A stretch of 53,040 nt of DNA. Source: an uncultured Alphaproteobacteria bacterium. GTDB taxonomy: Bacteria > Pseudomonadota > Alphaproteobacteria > UBA6615. Position numbers and translations under genes: made by a program. The stretch's first letter is position 1. Every line of letters starts with the position of its first letter. The DNA lies in assembly GCA_943787445.1 (NCBI GenBank), contig CALSML010000027.1:1-53040 (forward strand), written 5' to 3'. Positions 15,936 to 25,144 of this stretch are shown here, in pieces. The notes beneath the pieces were generated by a model, which worked only from the letters and a program-made list of their open reading frames with translations, had not been told where the DNA came from and made no database searches.

Positions 15936-16715
15936 CTAGCTCGCGTAGCTCGGGTCCAGCGCGTCGAGACGGCGCAGATGTCCCGGCCAGTCGAGATTGG
16001 AGAAATTGGGATTGCGCTCGAACTGCTTGGCGGTGTGCTCGCAGACCTCGGGAGACGGCATGACGAGACCCTCGATCCCGACCGCCGACATCGCCTGAAT
16101 CTGGCTCTTGGCGCATTTTTCCAGATAGAAGACCAGGGAAAAGGCCTCAGCCACCGTGCGGCCCGCCGTCAGGAAACCATGATTGCGCAGGATCATGGAC
16201 TGGGTGGTGCCCAGATCGTTGATCAGGCGTTCGCGCTCGTCGAGATCCAGCGCGATCCCCTCATAGTCATGATAGGAAATCCGGTTGTAAAACCGCATGG
16301 AATGCTGGGAAATCGGCAGCAGCCCGCAATCCATCGCCGAGAGGGCCATGCCCGCTTCGGAATGGGTGTGCAGGACACAGGCAAATTCATGGCTATGACC
16401 GTGAACGGCACTGTGGATCGTGAACCCGGCCGGGTTGATCTTGTAAGGGCCAGCATTGTTGATCTCGTTGCCGTCCTGATCGACCTTGATCAGGCTGGAA
16501 GCCGTAATCTCGCTGAACATCAACCCGTAGGGATTGAGCAGGAAGGTGTCCTCGCCTGGCACCCGCGCAGAGATATGGGTGCGGGTCATATCCGACATGT
16601 CATAGAGTTCCACCAACCGATAGGCCGCGGCCAGATTGACCCGCATCTCCCATTCCTCGGCACTCACCTGATCTTGCACACTCGGGTAAAGATCCACGAT
16701 TTCCGCATTCGCCAT
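15936..16715 (-). CDS. Class II aldolase/adducin family protein
   Basis: A 259-residue class II aldolase-fold protein. Zinc ligands are H116 and H118 (CVLHTHSEAG) and H179 (LRNHGFLTAG). The segment MTRTHISARVPGEDTFLLNPYGLMFSEITASSLIKVD (43-79) is the substrate-phosphate or carboxylate binding region of adducin-type members. The start at 16715 (MANAEIVDLYPS) gives the family N-terminus; the frame open to 16769 overlaps the upstream FAH gene. Family members cleave aldols, decarboxylate or epimerise; this group is often annotated only by family. It is immediately downstream of a FAH hydrolase and the TPP enzyme, so it likely acts in the same pathway. Confidence 0.86.
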   Translation of the reverse strand: MANAEIVDLYPSVQDQVSAEEWEMRVNLAAAYRLVELYDMSDMTRTHISARVPGEDTFLLNPYGLMFSEITASSLIKVDQDGNEINNAGPYKINPAGFTIHSAVHGHSHEFACVLHTHSEAGMALSAMDCGLLPISQHSMRFYNRISYHDYEGIALDLDERERLINDLGTTQSMILRNHGFLTAGRTVAEAFSLVFYLEKCAKSQIQAMSAVGIEGLVMPSPEVCEHTAKQFERNPNFSNLDWPGHLRRLDALDPSYAS

Positions 16716-16765
16716 GTCGGTCTCCCTGCTTTGTTGCTCAAGCCTCGCGCGTCGGCGCAGCGGCG

Positions 16766-17761
16766 TCAATCCGTTGTCTCGGCTACCACGTTGTTGCGCA
16801 TGGCGCCCAGACCTTCAACTTCCGTCTCCACAACGTCACCAACCTGCAAATAGGTCCCGGCACCATGGCCGACACCTGCCGGGGTTCCCGTCGACAGGAT
16901 ATCGCCGGGTTCCAAGGTGATCATCTCGGAGGCAAACTCAATCTGCTCCTCGGGGGAGAACACCATCTCGCCGGTGTTGCCATCCTGTTTGGTTTCGCCA
17001 TTCACCTTGAGGGTGAGACGCAGATTCATGTGATCGGGCACAAAGGCCCGGGGCACGAAATAGGGCCCCATGGGTGCGAAGGTGTCGTGGCTCTTGCCAC
17101 CAAACCAGTCGGTCCGCAGGGTCACCCAGTCCTCGCGCATATTCCAGTCCCGCGCGGAGACATCATTGGTGGTCATGAATCCGGCGATGCAGTCCATCGC
17201 ATTTTCCGCGGCAATCCGCTTCGTGCGGCGTGACACCACCATCGCCAGCTCAACCTCCCAATCCACCTTGGTACTGTCTGACGGCAGAATAATATCGTCA
17301 TGGGCACCGGACAGGGCGCTCGGTGCCTTGAGAAACGAATAGGGCCGCACACGGGTCTTGTCCCGGTCGAGCATGTCGTCGCGCTCAGCATCGTTCCTGG
17401 CCGTGCCAGCATTGAGCATCTCGCGGATATGATCACCGTAATTGGCGGCGGCATAGATCATCTTGCCCGGGGCCGTGATCGGCGGCAGAAAGCGCACCGA
17501 CGAGATATCGACAGTCACCTCCTCGGGCGCGTCACCTGCTGCGGCGAAGGCCGCCATCTCGCAGAGCGCGTCAAAATTCTGATCCCATTCCGCAAGCAGA
17601 AGCTGGATGCTGCTAACACCAAGCAGCGCTGAGCCCCGCCGTCCCTGCCGCCAGGCCCTGTAGAGGGTGTCGACCCGGAAGGCCGCGTCCCCCACCACCA
17701 GAACGGCAAATGGCGAACGCCCGTCTTCCACTGTTGCCAGTTTGAAGGCGGTGTCCGCCAT
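16766..17761 (-). CDS. Fumarylacetoacetate hydrolase family protein (second copy)
   Basis: A 331-residue FAH-fold protein starting at MADTAFKLATVEDG; the in-frame ATG at 17800 is less likely. Metal ligands are E169 and E171 (DWEVELAMVVS) and D200 (MTTNDVSARDW). The segment MIYAAANYGDHIREM (101-115) corresponds to the active-site loop. It is longer at the N-terminus than the copy at 4092 and carries the 5-carboxymethyl-2-oxo-hept-3-enedioate/ureidoglycolate-lyase-like arrangement. It is followed by a class II aldolase and preceded by a TPP-dependent enzyme on the same strand. Together the three suggest handling of a 2-keto acid: C-C cleavage, decarboxylation and hydrolysis. Confidence 0.86.
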   Translation of the reverse strand: MADTAFKLATVEDGRSPFAVLVVGDAAFRVDTLYRAWRQGRRGSALLGVSSIQLLLAEWDQNFDALCEMAAFAAAGDAPEEVTVDISSVRFLPPITAPGKMIYAAANYGDHIREMLNAGTARNDAERDDMLDRDKTRVRPYSFLKAPSALSGAHDDIILPSDSTKVDWEVELAMVVSRRTKRIAAENAMDCIAGFMTTNDVSARDWNMREDWVTLRTDWFGGKSHDTFAPMGPYFVPRAFVPDHMNLRLTLKVNGETKQDGNTGEMVFSPEEQIEFASEMITLEPGDILSTGTPAGVGHGAGTYLQVGDVVETEVEGLGAMRNNVVAETTD

Positions 17762-17818
17762 TTTGTGCTCTCCATTCCGTGCTCCCGGCGGGGCCGGCAC
17801 ACGGACGATGTGTTGATC

Positions 17819-19508
17819 CTAGCTGACCGCGAGCGGCGCCAGATGCGTTCAGGTCGCTGGTGACGTCCAGGATGACCGGGCGGGTCTTGGCCGCCTCGAA
17901 GGCCTGCTGGATCGCGCCGGGAAGCTCGTTCGGCTTCTCGACCCGGATGCCGACCGCACCCATCTCCTCGGCGATGCGGGCGAAAGTTCACATCGGTGAA
18001 CTGCCACAATTTGCGGGCCTCATCGGTCTGCTCCCCTCCATAGACCCGGTCGAAAGCCGCGCTTGGACTGGTTGCCCGAGGAGTTGTTGTTGACCAGCGT
18101 GACCGTGTTGATCCCCCAGCGGGCCGCCGTCTCGACGTCGCCGATGTGGTACCAGAAGCCCGGCATCACCGGTGAAACAGAAGACCGGACGATCCGGCAC
18201 GCCGCATTTGGCGCCGAGCGCGGCCGAGAAGGCCCAGCCCAGATGGCCCGCCGAGCGCATATAGCTCTGGTTCGGCGACTTGAGGTCGAGCATCCCGCCC
18301 ATCCACATGCCGGTATGGCCAGTATCGGCGACCACGATCGCGTCATCGGGCAGATGCTGGCTGAGCTCGTGGCACATCCGCTCCGGGCGCATCGGCTCGG
18401 CCTCGGATGTCAGCAGGTCGTTGTACTTGTCCCGCCACTGCTGATCCGCTTCGCCCGCGCGCGCGGCCCAGGCCGAACGACGGCCGGCAGATTCGGCGTT
18501 GGTCATCGCCAGCAGGCGCTGGACAGCCACCTTCGCATCGGCCTGAATGCCGGCGACCACCGGATAGTTCCGGCCGATCTCGGTCGGCTCGATGTCGATA
18601 TGCACCACCTTGGTGCCGATGGTCGGCACGGCCCAGAAATGGGTCACCATGCCGCCGGTGGTGGATCCGATATAGATCACCAGATCGGCTTCGTTGACGA
18701 TGACGTTGGCGCTTTCGCGCGAATAGGTGCCCACCACGCCGACCGAGAGCGGATGGCTGTCGGCAATCGTGTCCTTGCCGTTCAGCGAGGTCGCGACCGG
18801 GATGTTCAGACGTTCGGCCAGCGCCACCACATCGGCCTGGGCACCGGATGCACCGCACGCCGCCACCCGCGACGATCACCGGGCGTTCGGCGGCCTCGAT
18901 CGCGTCCATCGCGGCCCGCAGGGCGGCTTCGGAGGGCTCGGGGCGATAGGCCGGCAGCTGGCCGAAAGCCTCCTCGATCAGCGGCTCCATATCGGCTTCT
19001 TCGGCATCGATCTGCCCTTCATTCCCGCGGAACTGCAAGATGCACAGGGCCCGGGGTGCCGGTCGTGGCCTCCCGGAAGGCCTGCCGGACCATGTCGGGG
19101 AAGCGGGACACGTCATCCACGGTCGCGTTGAACTTGGTCACCGGCTCAAAGGCCGGGACATCGTCGACTTCCTGGTACACGTGACGGAACTTCGTCTTCG
19201 GGTCGCGTCCGCCGGTCATGGCGATCACCGGTGCCTTTGCCAGCCACGGGTCGCGCAGGCCGGCGGCGAGGTTGAGGGCGCCGATCACCTGCGCCATGCA
19301 GATGCCCGGCTTGCCGGTCGCGCGCGCATAGCCATCGGCCATATAGGCTGCGGTGGCCTCGGAATGCACGTGCAAGCCGCTTGATCTCGGTGCGCTTCTC
19401 GAGTTCCACCATCGTCGTGCGCAGCACGGCGGGCACGTGGAAGATGTGGGTGACCCCGTAGCCTTTCAGCATATCGGCCATCACCTGCGCGCCGGTCATT
19501 TTCGCCAT
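17819..19508 (-). pseudogene. Thiamine-pyrophosphate-dependent enzyme (acetolactate synthase/benzoylformate decarboxylase-like), many single-base frameshifts
   Basis: The fragments together make one ThDP enzyme of about 560 codons, the normal family length. N-terminal: MAKMTGAQVMADMLKGYGVTHIFHVP, then HSEATAAYMADGYARATGKPGICMA with the family's catalytic glutamate (the E of HSE). Middle: GKDTIADSHPLSVGVVGTYSRESANVI, a DHS-like domain. C-terminal: GHLGWAFSAALGAK and a GDAGFW segment leading to VNNNSSGNQ, the GDG-NN ThDP/Mg motif. The frame changes near 19380, 19040, 18862, 18168, 18053, 17990 and 17845, each repairable by one base, for instance one extra G in a GGG run at 18168. No in-frame nonsense and undamaged codon usage argue for sequence error or very recent decay. 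It heads the set ThDP enzyme, FAH hydrolase, class II aldolase. Confidence 0.82.
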
Positions 19509-19680
19509 TCTGGTATTCCCCTCTGAATGGATGTTCATCCAGCCCGTTGCTCAGGGCCGTTCATGTCTCAGATGTTGTCCAATCAGTGTCATAGCCGTTC
19601 AGCCTGGTCCCAGACAATGTTCTGCCGCGCCCAAGTGTTCCGCCTCGCCCGCAACCCTGTGTTGCCCTAGGCAACAAAGC

Positions 19681-19722
19681 AAAAGAGGGAGACGCGATGT
19701 TGTGACACCTGTGTCTCCCTCT
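19681..19722 (-). terminator. Intrinsic terminator after the TAXI-TRAP operon
   Basis: Perfect ten-base arms AGAGGGAGAC (19684-19693) and GTCTCCCTCT (19713-19722). Read on the minus strand the hairpin is followed directly by TTTTGCTTTG, a T-rich tract, just past the stop of the fused permease at 19747. Confidence 0.75.
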
Positions 19723-19746
19723 CCGCATTTTGTTTGTTCCGTCGCG

Positions 19747-22233
19747 CTACGCGGAGCTCGCAGCCCGGTCACGCCACAGAAGCAGAAGCAACACGACGGT
19801 CAGCGCCGCGCCAATAGCATACAGCTCATACAGAAGCGCGCTTTCCGTCCCGAAGATCAGCGAAATGATGGCGCCGGTGGGCAACAGCAGACAGGCCGCA
19901 ACCAACCCTGCAATCGGCCGGATGATGCGCCCATTGCCAAAGCCTTCCAGGAAGATGGCCCACGCGGCCACACCAAAGATACAGGCCACGGCCGTGATCG
20001 TGATTTCCATGGTCGTCCCGTCGAGCAACAGCGGTGTGTAGACGAACAGGAACGGCATGATCAGGATCGTGGACGCCATCTTGAATGCCTGGTTACCGGT
20101 CGCAACAGGATCCGATTGCGCGATCGAACTGGCCGCGAAGGCTGCCAACGCAACAGGCGGTGTCACTGCACTCACAACCGCCACCCAATAGCTGATCATA
20201 TGTGCTGCCAGAGCGGGCACACCCAGATCAACCAGCGCGCCGACCGAGAAGATCGCGAGCAGCACATAGCTGGCCACAATGGGCAGACCCATGCCGATGA
20301 TATAACCGGCGATGATGATCAGAACGATCGTGATCGGCAGGATGCCGCCACTGGCCGAGATAAGAACACCACCGATGGTACTTGGCAGATCGGTCTTGGT
20401 CGCCGCAGACAGCAGGATGCCCAGCACACCGGCGATACAACTCACCACCAATGTGTTGCGCGCACCGGCCTCAAGCGAGACCCAGATGGTACGCCCCATC
20501 TCGATCAGAACATCGCGCAGCCCGGTCATGGGTTTTGCGTTCTCATCGACAGCAATCATGTTCTGGTTGGATTCCACCAGCGCGGCAGCCGCGGCCGCCT
20601 CTTCATCCCGACCGTAGATCATAATTTCGGCGATCTTCAGAACGATGAACGAGAATACAACCCAATAGGCCGCATCACCGAAGCCGATGCCCACATAGTC
20701 CTCAACAAACCATGAGAACGGAGCGCCAATCTTCATGCCGAAGAAATAAACAAGGACGCCAACGACAATCGAGATCACCAGAAACGGTTTCCATGAGGTC
20801 TTCGACTTGGCCGTCGGAATCGACACCAGCAAATCGATCAGTTTGAGCATCATGATCAGCAGGATCGTTTTTGCTGCCGCCAGGAAAGGCGAATCGCCGA
20901 TCAGCAGGAAGAACACCATCGCCGGGATCGGCAGCAGCAAATGCAGCCGTGGAATGATGTCGGCCCACCGGGGCAGCTCCTCGATTGGCACGCCGTGCAG
21001 ACGGTCCTTCACCGCACGGAAATAAACGATAAGGCCCACCGAGAGATAGTAGAGAACCGCCGGAATAACCGCGATCTTAACAATGTCAAAATAGGGCGTT
21101 TCAGTTAGCTCGGCGAGCAGGAAGGCACCTGCACCCATGATCGGCGGCATATAGGCACCGCCGGTTGACGCAGCCGCCTCGACACCACCGGCGAAAGCCG
21201 GGCGATAGCCAACACGCTTCATTAGGGGAATGGTCAGGGTTCCCGTGGTCATCACATTGGCCACGCCACTGCCCGAGATCATGCCAAACAGGCCCGAACT
21301 AATAACCGCGGCCAGGCCCGGTCCACCGGTGCGTGCACCGGTCATGCGATAGGCCGTGTTGATGATGACGGCGCCAAGGCCTGTCTTCTCCAGAAAGGCC
21401 CCTAGAATGACGAAGATGACAATAAAGGTCGCAAATACATTTGTAATAAGACCGAACATACCCTCCGTCGAGGCTATCAGGAAGTCCATTACCTCCTCAG
21501 CCGGGAATCCCGGATGGTTCAAGATGCCAGGCATCGCCTGACCGATATCTTCAAACGCATAGATGAAGAACAGGAACCCAATCAGCGGAATCAAAGGGCC
21601 AACAATCCGTCGCGCAATCTCGAAGCTAACTGACACCATCATGACAGCATAGATAAATAGAAGCGCCGGAATCGGACGGCCTGAGGCAATCCGAAGATCC
21701 TGAACATGCTCCACCCACCAGAGGACCGAGATGATGATGCAGGCGATAAAGAGAAAGTCAGAAATCGAAAAGCCATCACCAATCTTTTTGCGAAGGCCTT
21801 CAAAGAAATAAAGGGCAATACCAAGCGCCGCGCCTATAAACCCGACCATGCGAACAGTATCGTCGAAATACTGATCCCATCTTTTCGGGGAATCAGAGAC
21901 CTGCCAGTGAATCCAGATGGCGATTGCTGCACCGAGCATTGCCAAATTGGTAATGCTGAACAATTCATCGAGCCAAATGATACGTTCCCGAATGGACGAA
22001 TGACGGTTCTTGAAGGCGAGCAGCGACATGACGCCGGTACCGAGTATAAATGTGCCCCGAAAGACTTCTTCAACTGGCGGCCCAAAGAACGAGATGTGAA
22101 TAAAGAAATAGGCATATATGACGGCAATAAGAGAAAAGGCCGGACGGATAATTCCTGCCAGACCACGCGGCGGCGTCATCTCGTCAGCGATAATTCCTAT
22201 CTTGGTTAATACTGAAAGTGTGGTGATCGCCAT
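19747..22233 (-). CDS. TRAP transporter fused permease (DctQ-DctM fusion, TAXI type)
   Basis: An 828-residue inner-membrane protein. The first 220 or so residues carry about five membrane segments corresponding to DctQ plus linker, and the rest is the large DctM domain with many helices and conserved stretches such as GMISGSGVANVMTTGTLTIPLMKRVGY and GGAYMPPIMGAGAFLLAEL. This fused 4TM/12TM form is typical of transporters that use a TAXI-type binding protein, which is encoded immediately upstream at 22360. It drives sodium- or proton-coupled uptake of an organic acid-like substrate. A 13-base inverted repeat separates the two genes and a terminator follows this one. Confidence 0.93.
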   Translation of the reverse strand: MAITTLSVLTKIGIIADEMTPPRGLAGIIRPAFSLIAVIYAYFFIHISFFGPPVEEVFRGTFILGTGVMSLLAFKNRHSSIRERIIWLDELFSITNLAMLGAAIAIWIHWQVSDSPKRWDQYFDDTVRMVGFIGAALGIALYFFEGLRKKIGDGFSISDFLFIACIIISVLWWVEHVQDLRIASGRPIPALLFIYAVMMVSVSFEIARRIVGPLIPLIGFLFFIYAFEDIGQAMPGILNHPGFPAEEVMDFLIASTEGMFGLITNVFATFIVIFVILGAFLEKTGLGAVIINTAYRMTGARTGGPGLAAVISSGLFGMISGSGVANVMTTGTLTIPLMKRVGYRPAFAGGVEAAASTGGAYMPPIMGAGAFLLAELTETPYFDIVKIAVIPAVLYYLSVGLIVYFRAVKDRLHGVPIEELPRWADIIPRLHLLLPIPAMVFFLLIGDSPFLAAAKTILLIMMLKLIDLLVSIPTAKSKTSWKPFLVISIVVGVLVYFFGMKIGAPFSWFVEDYVGIGFGDAAYWVVFSFIVLKIAEIMIYGRDEEAAAAAALVESNQNMIAVDENAKPMTGLRDVLIEMGRTIWVSLEAGARNTLVVSCIAGVLGILLSAATKTDLPSTIGGVLISASGGILPITIVLIIIAGYIIGMGLPIVASYVLLAIFSVGALVDLGVPALAAHMISYWVAVVSAVTPPVALAAFAASSIAQSDPVATGNQAFKMASTILIMPFLFVYTPLLLDGTTMEITITAVACIFGVAAWAIFLEGFGNGRIIRPIAGLVAACLLLPTGAIISLIFGTESALLYELYAIGAALTVVLLLLLWRDRAASSA

Positions 22234-22288
22234 AGCCGATGTTTCCCTAAGAGCAGTCTTGCCTGCATTTACGCTATATAATCGAACT

Positions 22289-22322
22289 AGGGCGTGAAGT
22301 AAGGTTACCTACTTCACGCCCT
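22289..22322 (-). terminator. Intercistronic hairpin between TAXI binding protein and fused permease
   Basis: Perfect 13-base arms (22289-22301 and 22310-22322) around AGGTTACC. There is no T tract on either side, so it is more likely an RNA-stabilising or partial-termination hairpin that lets the binding protein be made in excess over the permease, as is common in binding-protein transporter operons. Confidence 0.55.
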
Positions 22323-22359
22323 GCCGTACTCAAGAGATAGGGTGGTTGGAAATTACCAA

Positions 22360-23349
22360 CTAGTATCCCGCAACCGGAACACCATCGATACTGGAACCTC
22401 GAGACTTCCAATATTTGGCAGCCGCCGGATGCAAAGGAATACCGAGTGCCTTGAGATTGGCGAAGTTGCCATTCAACGTCTTCCAGTAGCCAGCAACTGC
22501 TGCAAGCTTCTTTAGGTTTTCTGGATCAGCTGTAGTTTCCAGCATCGCAGTAATGGCTCCGTCCGACATGGACTTATTGGCGAGCCAATACACGTCATAT
22601 GCGATCGACTTTGCCGGCTCGGTCATACCCTTTACGTCAGCCTGCACCGGAATAGTAACTGCCGCGTAAAACGGGCTTTTCTTGATAACGGCGGCCTGCT
22701 CAGAATCTGATAAGGAGATATAACGAACGGGCTTAGAAATCGAAAGCTGGGTCAGAGCCGGGATCAGGAACGGTGCACCGGCAGAGCAGAACACGTCGAT
22801 CTGACGATCGCCGAGCGCACGGGCGGAGTCACTGAAACCAAGATTGCGGGTATCGATTTGATCAATGATGCCAGCACCTGCCATGATATTTTTACAGTTC
22901 ACGTTACTACCTGAACCCTTGTTCAGGAGGTTAACGATTTTGCCCTTCATGTCCGAGTAGGACTTAATCGGGCTGTCAGCGAGAACCGCAACAATCTGGG
23001 TTTGCTTGCGCACATTAGCGATGATGCGAAAATTCTTAAGTGCGCCATCTTCTTTGAAAAGGCCAACACCGTTCCAAGCCTGGTAAACCTGACCAACGTG
23101 ACCCCATGCGGTGTCAAACTTTCCATAGGCGGTTCGGCGAACATTGTCGACCGAGCCATTTGAGGGCGAATAATTAAACTTAAACTTATCCCCAATTTCG
23201 GCGTTCAGCAGCTGTGCGCCAGCGCTGACCGAAGGATGCCAGCCGCCACCTGCGGGGCCGCCACCGATACGATACTGTTCGGCTGCCTGTGCGGAAGTCG
23301 CAAGAACGACAACGCTGACTGCAGCCACAAGGGTGCTTTTAAAACTCAT
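22360..23349 (-). CDS. TAXI-family TRAP transporter solute-binding protein
   Basis: A 329-residue periplasmic binding protein. Residues 1-23 (MSFKSTLVAAVSVVVLATSAQA) form a signal peptide with an AQA cleavage site. The mature protein begins EQYRIGGGPAGGGWHPSVSAGAQLLNAEIG, the glycine-rich opening of TAXI proteins (NMT1-like fold). Later segments include KIVNLLNKGSGSNVNCKNIMAGAGI and DRQIDVFCSAGAPFLIPALTQL. It captures the substrate for the fused permease encoded downstream. The start at 23349 is preceded by GGGAGGAACC. The ligand cannot be inferred; related systems take up glutamate-like or aromatic acids. It diverges from the TauD-type dioxygenase, sharing a regulatory region with a perfect inverted repeat. 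Confidence 0.93.
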   Translation of the reverse strand: MSFKSTLVAAVSVVVLATSAQAAEQYRIGGGPAGGGWHPSVSAGAQLLNAEIGDKFKFNYSPSNGSVDNVRRTAYGKFDTAWGHVGQVYQAWNGVGLFKEDGALKNFRIIANVRKQTQIVAVLADSPIKSYSDMKGKIVNLLNKGSGSNVNCKNIMAGAGIIDQIDTRNLGFSDSARALGDRQIDVFCSAGAPFLIPALTQLSISKPVRYISLSDSEQAAVIKKSPFYAAVTIPVQADVKGMTEPAKSIAYDVYWLANKSMSDGAITAMLETTADPENLKKLAAVAGYWKTLNGNFANLKALGIPLHPAAAKYWKSRGSSIDGVPVAGY

Positions 23350-23482
23350 TTGGGGTTCCTCCCGTTGAATAGGACCCGGTTGGGTCCAAAAAACCGATCT
23401 GGTTGCTGCACCCATGTCTCAGGTGCAGTTCCGAAATTCGTTCTGTGCAAAACGATGGCAGCGACGCCCGCGGAGATCAAGT

Positions 23483-23502
23483 GAATTTGTCCTGACAAAT
23501 TC
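23483..23502. promoter_or_regulatory. Operator-like inverted repeat between TAXI binding protein and TauD dioxygenase
   Basis: Arms GAATTTGTC and GACAAATTC, nine perfect bases each, separated by CT. The TTGTC-GACAA core resembles operators of GntR/FCD regulators. A second, imperfect palindrome AGATCGTT-gta-AATGATCT lies at 23540-23558. Both are in the 260-base divergent gap, where they could coordinate uptake and oxidation of one substrate. No regulator gene is adjacent. Confidence 0.5.
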
Positions 23503-23609
23503 CAAAATTGTGAATTTTTTCATTTGCAATCTGCGCGCGAGATCGTTGTAAATGATCTACCACTCCCGATAGTGTCGGCACCAGAACAGAATCGTTGCGG
23601 GGGAAATCT

Positions 23610-24644
23610 ATGACCGAAATCATTCGAGAGAGAATCACGGCACCGGACGCATGGGTCGGGCCCAATATCCAGAAGGATAATCGCTGGCTCCACACGCTGA
23701 CCGCTGATGAAATTGCTGAAATCGATACAGCATTGCAGGCGGTCAAATCTGCCCGTCTCGAAATTCCGTTCGGTGCAGATGCCTTCCCCATTCCGACCTT
23801 CAAGGCACGGCTCGACGAACTGATTTCCCGGGTCACCGACGGATTGGGCGTGATCCTGATCCGTGGCATTCCCCGGGAACGCTACACAAATAATGAATGC
23901 GGACTCATCTACTGGGGCCTCGGAGTACATATGGGACGCCCGGTTTCGCAGAATTCACGTGGCCATCTGCTCGGCAATGTGACCGATGAGGGCAAGACCC
24001 TAGATGACCCGGATGCCCGCGGGTATCAGACCAAGAACCGCCTGGATTTCCACTGCGACCAGTTGCCGGTCGATCTGCTGGGGCTGTTCTGCCTGCGAAC
24101 CGCCAAGTCCGGTGGCACCAGCTATCTGGTGAGCGCCCCGGCCGTGCACAATGTGCTGCTCGACGAACGGCCGGATCTTCTCGATGTCCTCTATGCCCCC
24201 TTTCATGTTGACTGGCGGGGCGATCACCCTGATGGCGAACAGCCCTGGTACGACGTACCCATGCTGACCGCACATGACGGACGGATTGCTGCCCGGGTCA
24301 CCAATCGCTCCTTCATGGAATCGGTGTCCCGCTACGGCGAGGAACTGACCCTGAGCGAGGCCCAGCGTGAAGCTCTGGATGTGTTTCAGGAAATCTCGAA
24401 CCGCGAGGAATTGCGCCTGAAGATGGATTTTCAGGAAGGCGACATGCAGTTCATCAACAACCATTCGATCCTGCATGCTCGTCAGGCCTATGAAGATCAT
24501 GACGAACCGGATCGCAAACGGCGGCTGCTGCGCATGTGGATCGGGGTGACCGATCATCGCCGTCGCCAGCTCGCACCGATTCTTGCCGAACGGTATCGGT
24601 ATGTAGAGACAGGCGGAATTCCCAAGACCCGGGAAGCCGCCTGA
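23610..24644 (+). CDS. TauD/TfdA-family Fe(II)/2-oxoglutarate-dependent dioxygenase
   Basis: A 344-residue non-haem iron dioxygenase. The iron facial triad is H148 and D150 (DFHCDQLPVDLLGL) with the distal histidine H289 (INNHSILHARQAYEDH); the 2-oxoglutarate-binding arginine is near R305-R308 (RKRRLLRMW). GVILIRGIPRERYTNNECGLIYWGLG (80-105) is the typical N-terminal motif. The start at 23610 is supported by CGGGGGAAA upstream. It hydroxylates an unknown substrate using O2 and 2-oxoglutarate, and it is transcribed divergently from the TAXI transporter, so the transported compound is the natural candidate. A strong terminator follows the gene. Confidence 0.9.
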   Translation: MTEIIRERITAPDAWVGPNIQKDNRWLHTLTADEIAEIDTALQAVKSARLEIPFGADAFPIPTFKARLDELISRVTDGLGVILIRGIPRERYTNNECGLIYWGLGVHMGRPVSQNSRGHLLGNVTDEGKTLDDPDARGYQTKNRLDFHCDQLPVDLLGLFCLRTAKSGGTSYLVSAPAVHNVLLDERPDLLDVLYAPFHVDWRGDHPDGEQPWYDVPMLTAHDGRIAARVTNRSFMESVSRYGEELTLSEAQREALDVFQEISNREELRLKMDFQEGDMQFINNHSILHARQAYEDHDEPDRKRRLLRMWIGVTDHRRRQLAPILAERYRYVETGGIPKTREAA

Positions 24645-24671
24645 CCCAACTTATATCGACCGCCCATGAAA

Positions 24672-24700
24672 AAGCCCCTCTTCAATCCGAAGAGGGGCTT
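24672..24700. terminator. Bidirectional intrinsic terminator
   Basis: Perfect 12-base arms AAGCCCCTCTTC (24672-24683) and GAAGAGGGGCTT (24689-24700) around AATCC, with AAAAA on the left (a U tract for minus-strand transcripts) and TTAT on the right. It stands between the dioxygenase and the convergent small gene at 24718. Confidence 0.85.
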
Positions 24701-24717
24701 ATCCGAATCCGAGTCGG

Positions 24718-24969
24718 TCAGGTCAGAACAGTTCCCGGATCACCATCGTCATAATCGGCCCGGGACGAACGGGGAATATCCATCGACCGGCGATGATCGG
24801 ATGCGGCGGTCTCCGCCCCGCTGATCCGCGAAGACGCGCCCGGAAAGGCAACAACAACAGTGCCCGGGTTCCCATCCTTGTCATACTGCAATGACGGGGT
24901 GGCCGGAGCGCTCCACACGGTTTCGATGGTGCGAAGATCGGGCCGTGCTGCTTTAAGTATCTGGTTCAT
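24718..24969 (-). CDS. Hypothetical small protein with repeated DGxPGTV motif
   Basis: An 83-residue protein I do not recognise, starting MNQILKAARPDLRTIETVWSAP; an upstream in-frame start at 25002 would add 11 residues. It has no signal peptide or membrane segment. It contains YDKDGNPGTVVVAF (29-42) and, at the very C-terminus, DYDDGDPGTVLT (72-83), a clear internal repeat of D-(K/D)-D-G-(N/D)-P-G-T-V. The convergent terminator right after its stop supports a real transcript. Upstream on the same strand, after a gap of about 175 bases, is a 2OG oxygenase with a thioredoxin-like domain. A modified-peptide precursor is one possibility, but nothing in the sequence proves it. Confidence 0.5.
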   Translation of the reverse strand: MNQILKAARPDLRTIETVWSAPATPSLQYDKDGNPGTVVVAFPGASSRISGAETAASDHRRSMDIPRSSRADYDDGDPGTVLT

Positions 24970-25144
24970 CGGATTGGCACCTTTCGCCTGCTGAAGTTTC
25001 ACTGCCGTTGATCGTATGATCCAACGACAGAGAAACCCTAGCGGGAGAAAGACTCGAACCGCAAATTAAACTATATATTTCAATTGTTTAGGTGTAAACG
25101 CCTTTACCGATATGTGCGCCGGACGTGTAAAGCCTGAAAATCGT

